30,209 nucleotides of DNA from JAMCZZ01 sp964363695 (lineage in GTDB: Bacteria; Patescibacteriota; UBA1384; XYA2-FULL-43-10; 1-14-0-10-43-13): positions 1 to 30,209 of the forward strand of contig CAYIJI010000002.1 of NCBI GenBank assembly GCA_964363695.1. The letters run 5' to 3'. How positions within the stretch are numbered: position 1 is the stretch's first letter; each line of letters begins with the position of its first letter. Under the pieces are notes generated by a model. It had not been told where the DNA came from. It was given only the letters and a program-made list of their open reading frames with translations, and did not search any database. The translations under genes and the position numbers were made by a program. Of this stretch, positions 13,149-21,388 are shown in pieces.

Positions 13149-15038
13149 ATGGCCAGACTACCACGAAGAAAATTGAGCAAGAAAGAACAGAAAGCAGCCG
13201 ACAAAGTTGGTGATCTTGCCAAAGAAAATTTTCCAATAAAAGAAGCTGCTGTAATCGCAAAGAAAAAAATAGAGCTGCCTCAAATCGTTTCAGTTCAAGA
13301 TTTCGCTGAGATCGCTAGTCTTCCTGTGACTAAAATTATTACCGAACTAATGAAAAGCGGTGTTTTGGCCACTATCAATGAAACAATTGATTTTGAAACG
13401 GCTGCTATTATCGGCGACGACCTAGGCTTAGAAATCGTTCTAAAAGAAGAAAAAGAAGAAGACAAGAGGAAAGTTGTCGAAGAGAAGGTAGAAAAGAAAA
13501 ATTTAACTCCGCGGCCGCCTGTTGTAACTATTATGGGCCATGTTGACCATGGAAAAACCACTTTGCTTGATAATATTCGAAGAGCTCATGTTGCTGAGAG
13601 TGAATCAGGAGGTATTACTCAGCACATTACCGCTTATCAGGTAACATTAGCAGAAACTAAAAACAAAAATTTAAGAAACCGAACTATTACTTTTATTGAT
13701 ACTCCCGGCCATGCCGCTTTCTCGGCAATGCGTGAGCATGGAACAGTTATCACAGACATTGTAGTCTTAATTATTGCAGCTACTGACGGCGTGATGCCTC
13801 AAACAGTTGAGGTGATAAATGCTGCCAAAGAAAATAATGTTCCGATTATAGTGGCAATTAATAAGATGGATGTTCCTGACGCCGATGTAATGAAGACAAA
13901 ACAGCAGCTCTCGGAATACGAACTTGTGGCAGAAGAGTGGGGCGGCAAGACTGTGATGGTTGAGATTTCCGCCAAAACCGGAAAAGGAATAGATGACCTG
14001 CTTGAGATGATTCTTTTGCAAGCGGATTTAATGGATATTAAAGCCAATCCGAAAGATGAAGCGACCGGGATAGTAATTGAATCTCACATGCAAAAAGGCG
14101 CAGGCGCGATGGCACTGGTTCTGATTGAAAATGGAACTTTAAGGAAGGGCGATCCAGTTGCAATTGGTTCTTCTTACGGCAGAATTAGAATTTTAAAAGA
14201 CGCTATAAATAAGCCGATCGAGGGTGCCGGCCCTAGTTTCCCTGTTAATATCGCCGGTCTTAAGTCTTTGCCGGACTTCGGCGACCGTTTGCTGGCATTC
14301 AGCAGTGAAAAAATGGCCAAAGAAACAGCTTTTAAATATCGAAAATCAGATGTCAAAATAAAAATAGCAACGGCTAAAAAATACGGTGCTGAGACGGCCG
14401 AAGGTGAAAATGGTATGAAAAAGTATGATTTCAATATTGTTTTGAAAAGCGATGTGCATGGTTCACTAGAAGCAATCAAAAAGCTTTTAAGTGATATAGA
14501 TTCACAGGAAGCTACTATTAAAATTATCTCCGAGGGAGTAGGTTCGATTTCTGAATCAGATGTTACGCTGGCTAAAGCAACCAGTGCATACGTGATTGGT
14601 TTTAGAGTTAAAAGATTGGATGCGGCTAAGAAAATTGCCGAGAAAGAAAAAGTATCAATTCAAACTTTCGATATTATTTATGAGCTGATTGACCAGATCA
14701 AAAAAGACATAGCTGCTATCCTTCCTTTGAAAATAATTGAAGAAGAACTAGGCTCGGGGGAAGTTTTGGCTATTTTCCGAGATGACAGAAAGGGCTTTGT
14801 GGCCGGTGGAAAAATTGAAAAAGGTAAACTATCGGTTGGGGATGAAATTAAGATATTTCAAAACGAAAACGAAAAATTCAGAGCCAATATTACTTCCTTA
14901 AGGAGGGAAAAGAGCGAAGTTAAAGAATGCGAATCAGGATCAGAGTGCGGTTTTGGCCTGCCGGTTGGAGCCAACGTAGCTGTCGGCGACACCTTTGTCG
15001 CATTTAAGACAATTAAGAAAGAAAGAGTGATTAGCTAA
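13149..15038 (+). CDS. infB: Translation initiation factor IF-2
   Basis: 629 aa, a GTPase that brings formyl-methionyl-tRNA to the 30S subunit and promotes subunit joining. A lysine-rich N-terminus carries one IF2-N helical subdomain (about 45-100), then the G domain: G1 GHVDHGKTT from G130, the switch region with GGITQHITAYQV, G3 DTPGHAAF, G4 NKMD and G5 SAKTGKG. Domains II, III and IV follow (EEELGSGEVLAIF begins the C-terminal tRNA-binding part). It is much shorter than the E. coli protein (890 aa) because the N-terminal extension is nearly absent, as in many small genomes. No Shine-Dalgarno motif is seen before the ATG and no clear promoter in the 220 bp upstream. Its stop is 3 bp from that of a convergent gene. 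Confidence 0.97.
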   Translation: MARLPRRKLSKKEQKAADKVGDLAKENFPIKEAAVIAKKKIELPQIVSVQDFAEIASLPVTKIITELMKSGVLATINETIDFETAAIIGDDLGLEIVLKEEKEEDKRKVVEEKVEKKNLTPRPPVVTIMGHVDHGKTTLLDNIRRAHVAESESGGITQHITAYQVTLAETKNKNLRNRTITFIDTPGHAAFSAMREHGTVITDIVVLIIAATDGVMPQTVEVINAAKENNVPIIVAINKMDVPDADVMKTKQQLSEYELVAEEWGGKTVMVEISAKTGKGIDDLLEMILLQADLMDIKANPKDEATGIVIESHMQKGAGAMALVLIENGTLRKGDPVAIGSSYGRIRILKDAINKPIEGAGPSFPVNIAGLKSLPDFGDRLLAFSSEKMAKETAFKYRKSDVKIKIATAKKYGAETAEGENGMKKYDFNIVLKSDVHGSLEAIKKLLSDIDSQEATIKIISEGVGSISESDVTLAKATSAYVIGFRVKRLDAAKKIAEKEKVSIQTFDIIYELIDQIKKDIAAILPLKIIEEELGSGEVLAIFRDDRKGFVAGGKIEKGKLSVGDEIKIFQNENEKFRANITSLRREKSEVKECESGSECGFGLPVGANVAVGDTFVAFKTIKKERVIS

Positions 15039-15041
15039 TTT

Positions 15042-15407
15042 CTAATTTTTCTTAAGCCACCTCGATAAGGCAATAATCGACAATATTAGAGTAATTAGAA
15101 ATAGAACTAACGTTACTATATAGATCGTTATTAATGCAGTCGCCCATTTTGACAGGGCGGCAGTATTAGCTTTTTGTTGCACCGGATCGGGGTTTGTATT
15201 GTTTGTGTCGGCCTCAACCATTTGTTTTTTGGAGTTTTGCATCTCCTTTTCTTGTTTTTTCTTCTGCAGGTAATTATTTAAAGTCTGTTGGTCTTCAGCA
15301 CTAAGATTGCTAGTATCAACGGGAGCATCGACCGCCCTGACTGTTGCGTTGAAATTCAAAACATTGGCAATAAATATTATACCGATGATTAATAAAATTT
15401 TTTTCAC
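15042..15407 (-). CDS. Small exported protein with C-terminal membrane anchor, unknown
   Basis: 121 aa, start GTG at 15407 behind a perfect AAGGAGG with 7-nt spacing. N-terminal signal peptide (MKKILLIIGIIFIANVLNF, cleavage likely after ATVRA), a Gln/Lys/Asn-rich helical middle (YLQKKKQEKEMQNSKKQM), then a C-terminal membrane helix (about 92-116) with a basic end. This would leave a short helical stretch outside the membrane, tethered at its C-terminus. It converges with infB with only 3 bp between stop codons. No family recognised. Confidence 0.65.
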   Translation of the reverse strand: MKKILLIIGIIFIANVLNFNATVRAVDAPVDTSNLSAEDQQTLNNYLQKKKQEKEMQNSKKQMVEADTNNTNPDPVQQKANTAALSKWATALITIYIVTLVLFLITLILSIIALSRWLKKN

Positions 15408-15529
15408 TTCATCACCTCCTTAATTAATAGACACAGAGTAACAGGGTTAACAAAGTAATTCATTGGAGCGGATGACAGTGAATAGGTGTTCGAACATTTA
15501 AAAAAATATGGTAAAATGAAATAGAAGGC

Positions 15530-15560
15530 TTGAAGCTTTACTTGATGTAAGTGCTATAAT
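15530..15560 (+). promoter_or_regulatory. Putative extended -10 promoter of cdaA-cdaR
   Basis: TTGAAG (15530-15535), 19-bp spacer, TATAAT (15555-15560) preceded by TGC, an extended -10. The spacing is long, but the -10 is consensus. Confidence 0.5.
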
Positions 15561-15596
15561 GTAAGAAAGATTAAATAATCATTAAGCGAGGGATTA

Positions 15597-16415
15597 GTGG
15601 AGGACATTTCAGGGCAAATATTAGGCGTATCAGAAAGCGCTAACTATCTTTTTGAGAATTTGAGATTAAATTCCAGTCCGCTTCTTGTGGTTGATATTTT
15701 AATTGTAGCCATCCTATTTTATTGGGCTTATGTTTTCTTAAAAGAAACAAGGGCGATGCGGATATTGTATGGGCTTTTGTTTTTATTAACTCTAATGGCT
15801 TTAGGAAAGCTTTTAGATCTCGTACTTTTGAACTGGCTCTTAAAAAATTTGATGACTATGTTGATCGTGGCGATTCCGATAGTTTTTCAGCCGGAGCTGC
15901 GAAACGCGCTTGAAAAACTGGGGCGCTCCAGGTTTTTAGGCGATTTAAACTTAAGCAAAGAAGGATACGGCCAATTAGCAAATGAGATTGTTTCCGCTGT
16001 CGGCGCTCTATCAAAACAAAAGATTGGAGCCTTAATTGTAATTGCCCGCCAGACGGGACTAAGAGAGTACATAGACAATGGTATTCCGCTTGACGCCACT
16101 GTTTCTTCAACACTTCTCCGATCAATATTTTTTCCCAGATCTCCGCTCCATGACGGTGCGGTAATTATCTCCGGAGATAAAATTATCTCCGCTTGTTCGG
16201 TTTTACCGGTATCTCAAGTGAATATGAGCTCCAGTTTGGGCACGCGGCATAAGGCTGGAGTCGGGATTACCGAAATTTCAGATGCCATTGCAATTATCGT
16301 TTCCGAAGAAACCGGATCCATTTCAATAGCCTTAGGCGGAAAGCTGGATGTGAGGATTTCAGAAGAAAGGCTGCAAAACCGCTTAGCCTCAATATTTAGG
16401 CAAAAGAAAAAATAA
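15597..16415 (+). CDS. cdaA: Diadenylate cyclase CdaA (DacA/YbbP family)
   Basis: 272 aa, GTG start behind GAGGG. It joins two ATP molecules into cyclic di-AMP, a messenger for osmotic and wall balance. Three membrane helices lie at about residues 25-45, 52-72 and 76-100 (DILIVAILFYWAYVFLKE). The DisA-N cyclase domain follows: FQPELRNALEKLGR, the DGA motif at 186-188, then GTRHKAG at 215-221. The usual second catalytic motif is RHR; here the third position is Lys219, a mild change that may keep ATP binding. SEETGSISIA completes the domain. It shares one base with the next gene (TAATG), so the two are translationally coupled. Family certain; activity likely. Confidence 0.94.
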   Translation: MEDISGQILGVSESANYLFENLRLNSSPLLVVDILIVAILFYWAYVFLKETRAMRILYGLLFLLTLMALGKLLDLVLLNWLLKNLMTMLIVAIPIVFQPELRNALEKLGRSRFLGDLNLSKEGYGQLANEIVSAVGALSKQKIGALIVIARQTGLREYIDNGIPLDATVSSTLLRSIFFPRSPLHDGAVIISGDKIISACSVLPVSQVNMSSSLGTRHKAGVGITEISDAIAIIVSEETGSISIALGGKLDVRISEERLQNRLASIFRQKKK

Positions 16416-17641
16416 TGTGGAAATTACTCATTAAAAATTTTTGGATTAAATTGTTCTGCCTTTTTGCCGCATCGCTTTTGTGGGTTTATATTGCGGCCGG
16501 CCAGAATTCAGTCGGAAAGTTCCCGGGAAGCATCAAAATAAGGGCAATCAATGTCCCCTCCGGATTAGTGGCTTCTTACGACACTAAAACGGTCGACATC
16601 AAGATAATGGCTGATCCCTCAGTCTGGAGAAAACTGTCCGCCGAAACTTTTTCAGCTTATATTGACCTTTCGGCTCGTTCCGAAGGCACTTATGAGCTTG
16701 ATGTCAACGTCGTTTCCTCGGTGCCGGGTGTTCAGATCGTGGAGAAAAATCCCGAGAAAATTTTTGTCACTCTGGAGCCGGTTGTGTCAAAAGAGGTGAA
16801 CATTAACAAAAAGATTGAAGGCAGCGCCGGGGAGGGGCTTGTCGCCGGCATGATCGAACTAGACCCCAGTAAGATTGAGGCCAAGGGCCCTAAGAGCCTT
16901 GTAGATAATCTGACTGAAGCAACTGTGGAAATTAAGTTAAACGGAGAAACCGACAATTTTACAAAAACAGTTACAGTTAAGGCATTTAACGAAAAAGGGG
17001 AAGAAATAGAGGGCATCGACTTTATCCCCGGAGAAGTTAAGGCAACTATCCCGATCGTAAAAACGTCTAACAATAAAACAGTCGGGCTTAAGGCCAAGGT
17101 TAGCGGCACGCCAAAAGCTGGATATTTTGTTTCAAGCGTAATTACCATCCCTTCGGTAGTTGACATAACAGGATCAACTGAAGCTCTCTCCGCAATCAAT
17201 TTTATCGAAACTTCAGCTATCGATGTAACTAATCTCTCGAGCGATTTTGAAAAAGAGGTGTCTATTAATCTGCCAAGCGGTATTGCATTACAGAAAAACT
17301 CCTCTCGCACAGTGAAAATTAAGGTAAAATTTTCACGATCAGAAGTTTCGCGGGAGATTTCCCCCAGCATCAGCGCAAAGAACCTTGATTCCTCCCTCTA
17401 TATAAGTTCGGTTAATCCTAAAGAAGTAAGAATTATTGTCTCTGGTCCGATTGATACGGTAAACGGCCTGAAACCATCCGACGTTGCCCTAATTCTTGAT
17501 TTTCAAGATAAAAGAGCAACTTCGAGCGGCACCTATAACTTTGATATAAGCTCGAAAAATTTTTCTGCCCCCGAAGGCATTTTTGTGTTGAGCATTGTTC
17601 CTTCTTCGATCTATGTTGCGGTCGACAAGAAAAGTAACTAG
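16415..17641 (+). CDS. cdaR: CdaR/YbbR-domain regulator of diadenylate cyclase
   Basis: 408 aa; ATG overlaps the cdaA stop by one base. One N-terminal membrane helix (about 9-29, FWIKLFCLFAASLLWVYIAA) followed by four or so YbbR repeats of about 85 residues outside the membrane. Each has the strand-rich pattern seen at VDIKIMADPSVWRKL, KIFVTLEPVVSKEVNINKKI, VDITGSTEALSAINF and VRIIVSGPIDTVNGL. In Firmicutes the homologue binds CdaA in the membrane and tunes c-di-AMP synthesis. The glmM gene that usually follows is absent; a repeat and a wall hydrolase follow instead. No catalytic motif expected. Confidence 0.9.
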   Translation: MWKLLIKNFWIKLFCLFAASLLWVYIAAGQNSVGKFPGSIKIRAINVPSGLVASYDTKTVDIKIMADPSVWRKLSAETFSAYIDLSARSEGTYELDVNVVSSVPGVQIVEKNPEKIFVTLEPVVSKEVNINKKIEGSAGEGLVAGMIELDPSKIEAKGPKSLVDNLTEATVEIKLNGETDNFTKTVTVKAFNEKGEEIEGIDFIPGEVKATIPIVKTSNNKTVGLKAKVSGTPKAGYFVSSVITIPSVVDITGSTEALSAINFIETSAIDVTNLSSDFEKEVSINLPSGIALQKNSSRTVKIKVKFSRSEVSREISPSISAKNLDSSLYISSVNPKEVRIIVSGPIDTVNGLKPSDVALILDFQDKRATSSGTYNFDISSKNFSAPEGIFVLSIVPSSIYVAVDKKSN

Positions 17642-17647
17642 TTCGCC

Positions 17648-17790
17648 AACAACCTTTGATGGTGGAAGATTGAAAATAGAAGATAGACCTTGAAGCTGGA
17701 AAGTAGAGATTGGATTTTCATCCATCTTCTATCCTCTAACCTCAAGATCCATCCTCGATCTTCTATTGTCTACCGTCAATTAAAAGTTGT
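17648..17790. repeat. Long imperfect inverted repeat (TAGAAGATAGA type)
   Basis: The left half (AACAACCTTTGATGG, then GGAAGATTGAAAATAGAAG) is largely complementary to the right half (CTTCTATTGTCTACCGTC, then AATTAAAAGTTGTT), giving an imperfect hairpin of about 140 bp. The strand asymmetry is marked: purine-rich left arm, pyrimidine-rich right arm. Similar sequences are at 25541-25670 and 30147-30209. Confidence 0.7.
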
Positions 17791-17850
17791 TAAGGTGCTA
17801 GTTTGACTTTAATGATAAGAATGATTTTTTTAGTGCCTTTTCATAGAGTA

Positions 17851-17878
17851 TTGACAAAAACTGAGGGTTTGCTAAACT
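17851..17878 (+). promoter_or_regulatory. Promoter of the LysM-CHAP gene
   Basis: TTGACA (17851-17856), 16-bp spacer ending TGC, TAAACT (17873-17878). Start near 17885, which rules out in-frame start codons upstream. Confidence 0.6.
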
Positions 17879-17916
17879 TAACCCTTGTACTGCCGAAAAA
17901 GCAGTCCAATAAAATT

Positions 17917-19071
17917 ATGGCTTTATTTGAAGAAATTGAACCTCCGTCGCCGACACACAAAGAAACGGAGAAAACAAAAAACTTTCGGTCAAAGACCGAT
18001 CAGCCTCTGGCTGAAAATTCGTTCACTAAAACTAAACATCAGTTTAATAATTCTATAAAACAATTCCGGACCAGTCTAGCGGAGAGGAGTTCCAGTTCGT
18101 TGTCCAGTAAACTTAATAAGTTTACAACAATGTTCCTTGGAATCGCTGGATCGATCAGGAGTTTTATTTTAAATAATAAATATCTCCCTCATTGCACACT
18201 TATTAGTTTGGGCATTTTAGTTGTATTCTCAAACTATAACGAGAAGCTGACGGCGGAAGCTTTTTATCAAGATTTTGTCTCGACCGGTCCTGATACTGAA
18301 TATGCGGTTGTTAGCAGCGTTGACGGATACACTAGTTTAATCCCCGGTGACGGAGATATGGTCAAGAAACAGATTCTCGCCTCTGCAACAGAAGGGGGAT
18401 TCGTCAACAGCAGCGGCTCTTTCACTACACAGCTAACAAGCCGCGAGACTCCACTGCCGGACAACTCAGCAGCAGATGTTAACTATCTAGTTAGAAACGG
18501 CGATACATTGACCGGCCTTGGTTGGAAATTTGACGTTAAATTATCTACGCTCAAATATGTTAATAATATTGATGATGTCGACTCTATTCGTCCAGGCTCT
18601 AAAATAAAAATTCCTAAAAAAGGCTATGAAGCGCCTGCAAGCCAAATTGCCAAACGGGAATCAGAAAAGAAAGCCAAATTGGCCTCAGCGTCTAGAAATA
18701 CCGTAACAAGAGATTCTTCGGGCCGAACTTCTTCACCTAAAGTGAAGAGAAACCCTGGCTCAAGCAATAACGGTTATCCTTATGGATATTGTACATATTG
18801 GGTTGCCTCGCAAAGATTTGTACCTTCTTCTTGGGGGGACGCAAAGCGGTGGCTTGATTCGGCGAAACGGGCTGGCTACCAAACCGGTTCAACGCCTGCG
18901 CCCGGCGCAATTGTCGTAACAAAAGAGTCTTGGTGGGGCCACGTTGCCTACGTTGAGAGTGTCGACGGAGATTCAATTACAATTTCAGAAATGAATGCCC
19001 GCGGATGGGGTGTAACCAGTCGAAGAACAATTTCCGCTTCCGGCGGTGTTGTTAGAGGGTATATCTACTAA
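17917..19071 (+). CDS. LysM and CHAP domain peptidoglycan hydrolase, membrane-anchored
   Basis: 384 aa from ATG 17917, the first start after the promoter (MALFEEIEPPSP). No Shine-Dalgarno site is seen. A cytoplasmic polar N-terminus of about 85 residues is followed by one membrane helix (about 90-107, CTLISLGILVVFSNY). Then comes a LysM domain (NYLVRNGDTLTGLGWKFDV to SKIKIP), which binds glycan chains, a basic Ser-rich linker, and a C-terminal CHAP domain with the nucleophile Cys in GYCTYWVA, the His in WGHVAYVE and the acidic/Asn partner in ISEMNARG. CHAP enzymes cut peptide bonds in peptidoglycan, so this acts outside the membrane in wall growth or division. Its place beside cdaA-cdaR fits the link of c-di-AMP to wall control. 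Confidence 0.92.
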   Translation: MALFEEIEPPSPTHKETEKTKNFRSKTDQPLAENSFTKTKHQFNNSIKQFRTSLAERSSSSLSSKLNKFTTMFLGIAGSIRSFILNNKYLPHCTLISLGILVVFSNYNEKLTAEAFYQDFVSTGPDTEYAVVSSVDGYTSLIPGDGDMVKKQILASATEGGFVNSSGSFTTQLTSRETPLPDNSAADVNYLVRNGDTLTGLGWKFDVKLSTLKYVNNIDDVDSIRPGSKIKIPKKGYEAPASQIAKRESEKKAKLASASRNTVTRDSSGRTSSPKVKRNPGSSNNGYPYGYCTYWVASQRFVPSSWGDAKRWLDSAKRAGYQTGSTPAPGAIVVTKESWWGHVAYVESVDGDSITISEMNARGWGVTSRRTISASGGVVRGYIY

Positions 19072-19133
19072 GCTAAGGCTTAGTCAATTCCAAATATCAA
19101 ATTACAAATTTCGAATACATCGAAAAAATAAAA

Positions 19134-19270
19134 TGTAACTGCTCACCCACAGATGTCATTTCGACTCCTCAGCCTTGTCTGAGGGTGGAGAAATCTTAAA
19201 AATAGATTGATATTATTAAAAGATCCCTCCACGTTGGTCGGGATGACACAGGGGCGAGCGAGCAGTTACA
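19134..19270. repeat. Nested hairpin element (TGTCAT family, copy 2)
   Basis: Outer arms TGTAACTGCTC (19134-19144) and GAGCAGTTACA (19260-19270) are exact complements. Inner arms TGTCATTTCGAC (19154-19165) and GGTCGGGATGACA (19236-19248), and GGAGAAATCTT versus AAGATCCCTCC, nest within. No coding content. Its structure is like the elements at 8077-8252 and 21570-21701. Confidence 0.75.
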
Positions 19271-19305
19271 ATAAAATCCCTAGCGCAAGCGGGGATTTTA
19301 TGTTA
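19271..19305. terminator. Hairpin with terminator form after the TGTCAT element
   Basis: ATAAAATCCC (19271-19280) pairs with GGGATTTTAT (19292-19301). It could end transcription in either direction and is the only terminator-like structure between the CHAP gene and obgE. Confidence 0.45.
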
Positions 19306-19361
19306 TTATTATCTAGAATTTATCTACTTAATCCTTAATCCTTAATTCTTAATTCTAGTCT

Positions 19362-20330
19362 ATGTTTATCGATGAAGCGGAAATTTATGTAAAGGCGGGA
19401 AAAGGCGGCGATGGCGCTGTCTCTTTTCGGCGTGAAAAATATGTCCCTAAGGGCGGACCGGATGGCGGAGATGGTGGAAAAGGCGGCGATATTATAATTA
19501 TCGTCGATAATCATTGCCATGGATTGGCTCAGTACAATCGCGAGAAGCGATTTTTGGCCAAAAACGGCCATCCGGGCACAGGAAGCAACAAACATGGTAA
19601 AAATGCCGAGGATCGTATTCTTAGAGTTCCTTCCGGCACACAGATCTATCATAATGGAGAACTTCTTTTTGATTTTACTAAAGAAGGGGAAGAAATAGTG
19701 TTAGCCAAGGGCGGAAATGGCGGCTGGGGCAACCAGCATTTTGCCACTTCCATAAAACAAGCTCCAAAGTGGTCAAAAAAGGGTTTGCCCGGAGAATCGA
19801 AGAAAATTCAATTAGAGCTTAAAACTATTGCCGATGTCGGCTTGATCGGCCTTCCAAACGCGGGCAAATCAACTCTACTCTCAGTTTTGTCAAATGCTCA
19901 TCCTAAAATTGCAGACTATCCTTTTACCACGCTTGAGCCAAATCTTGGTGCAATGAAAAACATTGATCAAAATGTTATCATCGCTGACATTCCCGGTTTG
20001 ATTGACGGTGCTGCTGAAGGTAAAGGCTTGGGCGACAAATTTCTAAGACACATTGAAAGAATTACTACATTGGTCCATTTGATTGATGCAAATTCCGACG
20101 ATATTGTTCGTGATTATAAGACTATTCGCAATGAATTGAAAAAGTTTTCCAAAATGCTTACTAAAAAGAAAGAAATAGTCGTCATAAACAAATCCGACAC
20201 TCTTCTTGAGGAAGAACTGACAGAAAAAGTGAAATCTTTGCAAAAAATTAAAGCTAAACCGATACTAATATCTGCAGCCACTAATAAAAACCTCGTTCAA
20301 CTAGTTGAGGCTATTAAGAAACAGATCTAA
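19362..20330 (+). CDS. obgE: GTPase Obg (CgtA)
   Basis: 322 aa. The N-terminal Obg fold is glycine-rich (AGKGGDGAVSFRREKYVPKG, GGPDGGDGGKGGDI). The G domain carries G1 GLPNAGKST from G163, switch I YPFTTLEPNLG, G3 DIPGLIDGAAEGKGLG, G4 NKSD and a G5-like ISAAT. Obg binds the 50S subunit and takes part in ribosome assembly and stress control. The protein stops right after the G domain, without the C-terminal OCT domain of many homologues. No Shine-Dalgarno motif is seen before the ATG. A long bidirectional hairpin follows. Confidence 0.96.
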   Translation: MFIDEAEIYVKAGKGGDGAVSFRREKYVPKGGPDGGDGGKGGDIIIIVDNHCHGLAQYNREKRFLAKNGHPGTGSNKHGKNAEDRILRVPSGTQIYHNGELLFDFTKEGEEIVLAKGGNGGWGNQHFATSIKQAPKWSKKGLPGESKKIQLELKTIADVGLIGLPNAGKSTLLSVLSNAHPKIADYPFTTLEPNLGAMKNIDQNVIIADIPGLIDGAAEGKGLGDKFLRHIERITTLVHLIDANSDDIVRDYKTIRNELKKFSKMLTKKKEIVVINKSDTLLEEELTEKVKSLQKIKAKPILISAATNKNLVQLVEAIKKQI

Positions 20331-20374
20331 CATTTTTAAACTAGTTACAGGACATTAAAAAGTTGTCGCTAATA

Positions 20375-20424
20375 AAAAGTATCTTAGAAATTGCAACGGC
20401 CGTTGAAATTTCTAAGATACTTTT
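20375..20424. terminator. 50-bp near-perfect palindrome, likely two-way terminator
   Basis: 25 bases (20375-20399) are complementary to 20400-20424 with one mismatch. The outer ends are AAAAGTATC and GATACTTTT, and the centre is CAACGGCCGTTG. The A and T ends suit termination both for obgE and for the opposing gene. Confidence 0.65.
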
Positions 20425-20448
20425 AAGTATGTAAGATATAAGCGTGAA

Positions 20449-20474
20449 GAGACCGCCCCCTTGGGGGCGGTCTC
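20449..20474. terminator. Very strong GC hairpin downstream of the minus-strand unknown gene
   Basis: GAGACCGCCCCC and GGGGGCGGTCTC form a 12-bp perfect stem around TT. There is no T-tract on either side, so a Rho-independent role is less certain. It lies 24 bp beyond the stop of the minus-strand gene. Confidence 0.5.
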
Positions 20475-20497
20475 GGTCGTTGTTGCATAGGACGGGA

Positions 20498-21289
20498 TCA
20501 ATCTGCGCGTCTGTCGCTGGGTGCGTTTCCTTCAAACCAAGAGGTAGAATTATCGGGGTCGATTTCGCCCAATCGAGCGATTAGTTCGGCCTCTCTGGTC
20601 ATCCTTTCCTCTAGATTAGGATCATCCAGATTGATTGGATATCGCCACAGCTCTTCCAGCTGAGCATGAACGATCGCGATCTCCTTTTCTCTCTCCATCT
20701 CAGCTCCGGCCGTCTCGGGGTTCTTGCCGATAAAAAGCCGTCGGACCAAACACCAGATTTTCCAGAAGCCGAGACGTTCAAGTATGCCTCCTGCTAGAAT
20801 ATCCCTAACTTCCTTCTCGTACTCAGGTAGTGATTCAGCATACTTGTCGACACGTTCGATATCCAAGGCTTTAGCGCATGCCCTTAGAATATGGCTGATT
20901 CTACCGCGGTTAGCAGTGAACATAGACCGAGCAGTCATGAGCGCTTTCAGAGTATGCTCGCCTCTAAGGCTATTTCTTTGAAAGAGATCATCGTGAATAG
21001 CATTAGCCGCTGTCAGAATAGCCTGTATCGATATCACTCGGTTCTCATTCACCGGCGGATGTATACGCAGGTGCTCAGACAGAGCCAAGATGAAACTTTC
21101 AGCACAGCCGCCAAAGCCTTTAGCAATCATTGCCTTGACTAAGTCATCGCAAGTGCTCTCTGGAAGTTCCATTTTCTGCACTCTTTCTGATCTCAAACAG
21201 TCGATAAGATCAGCTTCGGTTGGCTTATGGCCTAAAGCGGCCAACATGCCCTCTACAATTCCTTCTGCTGCTGTTATTTCCCTTGTCAT
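20498..21289 (-). CDS. Unknown 263-aa helical protein
   Basis: ATG at 21289 with AGGAGG 11 nt upstream. Almost wholly alpha-helical by composition, rich in Ala, Glu, Arg and Leu (AAEGIVEGMLAALGHK, RISHILRACAKALDIERV), with no signal peptide. A short Trp/Leu-rich stretch (FWKIWCLVRRLFIGK) near residue 175 could touch the membrane. No family recognised. G+C-rich codons and the strong ribosome site set it apart from obgE and rpoB, hinting at separate origin. It has its own promoter and a leader hairpin that abuts the ribosome site. Confidence 0.6.
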   Translation of the reverse strand: MTREITAAEGIVEGMLAALGHKPTEADLIDCLRSERVQKMELPESTCDDLVKAMIAKGFGGCAESFILALSEHLRIHPPVNENRVISIQAILTAANAIHDDLFQRNSLRGEHTLKALMTARSMFTANRGRISHILRACAKALDIERVDKYAESLPEYEKEVRDILAGGILERLGFWKIWCLVRRLFIGKNPETAGAEMEREKEIAIVHAQLEELWRYPINLDDPNLEERMTREAELIARLGEIDPDNSTSWFEGNAPSDRRAD

Positions 21290-21306
21290 TTTAACCGTTT
21301 CCTCCT

Positions 21307-21325
21307 TTGCCTAACGATAAGGCAA
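21307..21325 (-). promoter_or_regulatory. Leader hairpin abutting the Shine-Dalgarno site of the 263-aa gene
   Basis: Minus strand TTGCCT, loop, AGGCAA: a 6-bp stem ending directly at AGGAGG (21306-21301). Confidence 0.45.
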
Positions 21326-21388
21326 GGTCTTTGGGAGCACAATTACCCCCTAGTTTCATTCGGAACGATACCTCTTGAAACTGAGTCC

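Noticed and set aside
16732..17370. 212-codon minus-strand frame inside cdaR
   Set aside because: Antisense shadow of a recognised family with no ribosome site.
17803..17916. Longer N-terminus of the LysM-CHAP protein from TTG 17803
   Set aside because: The segment overlaps the promoter and would precede transcription start; the encoded stretch is unlike the rest.
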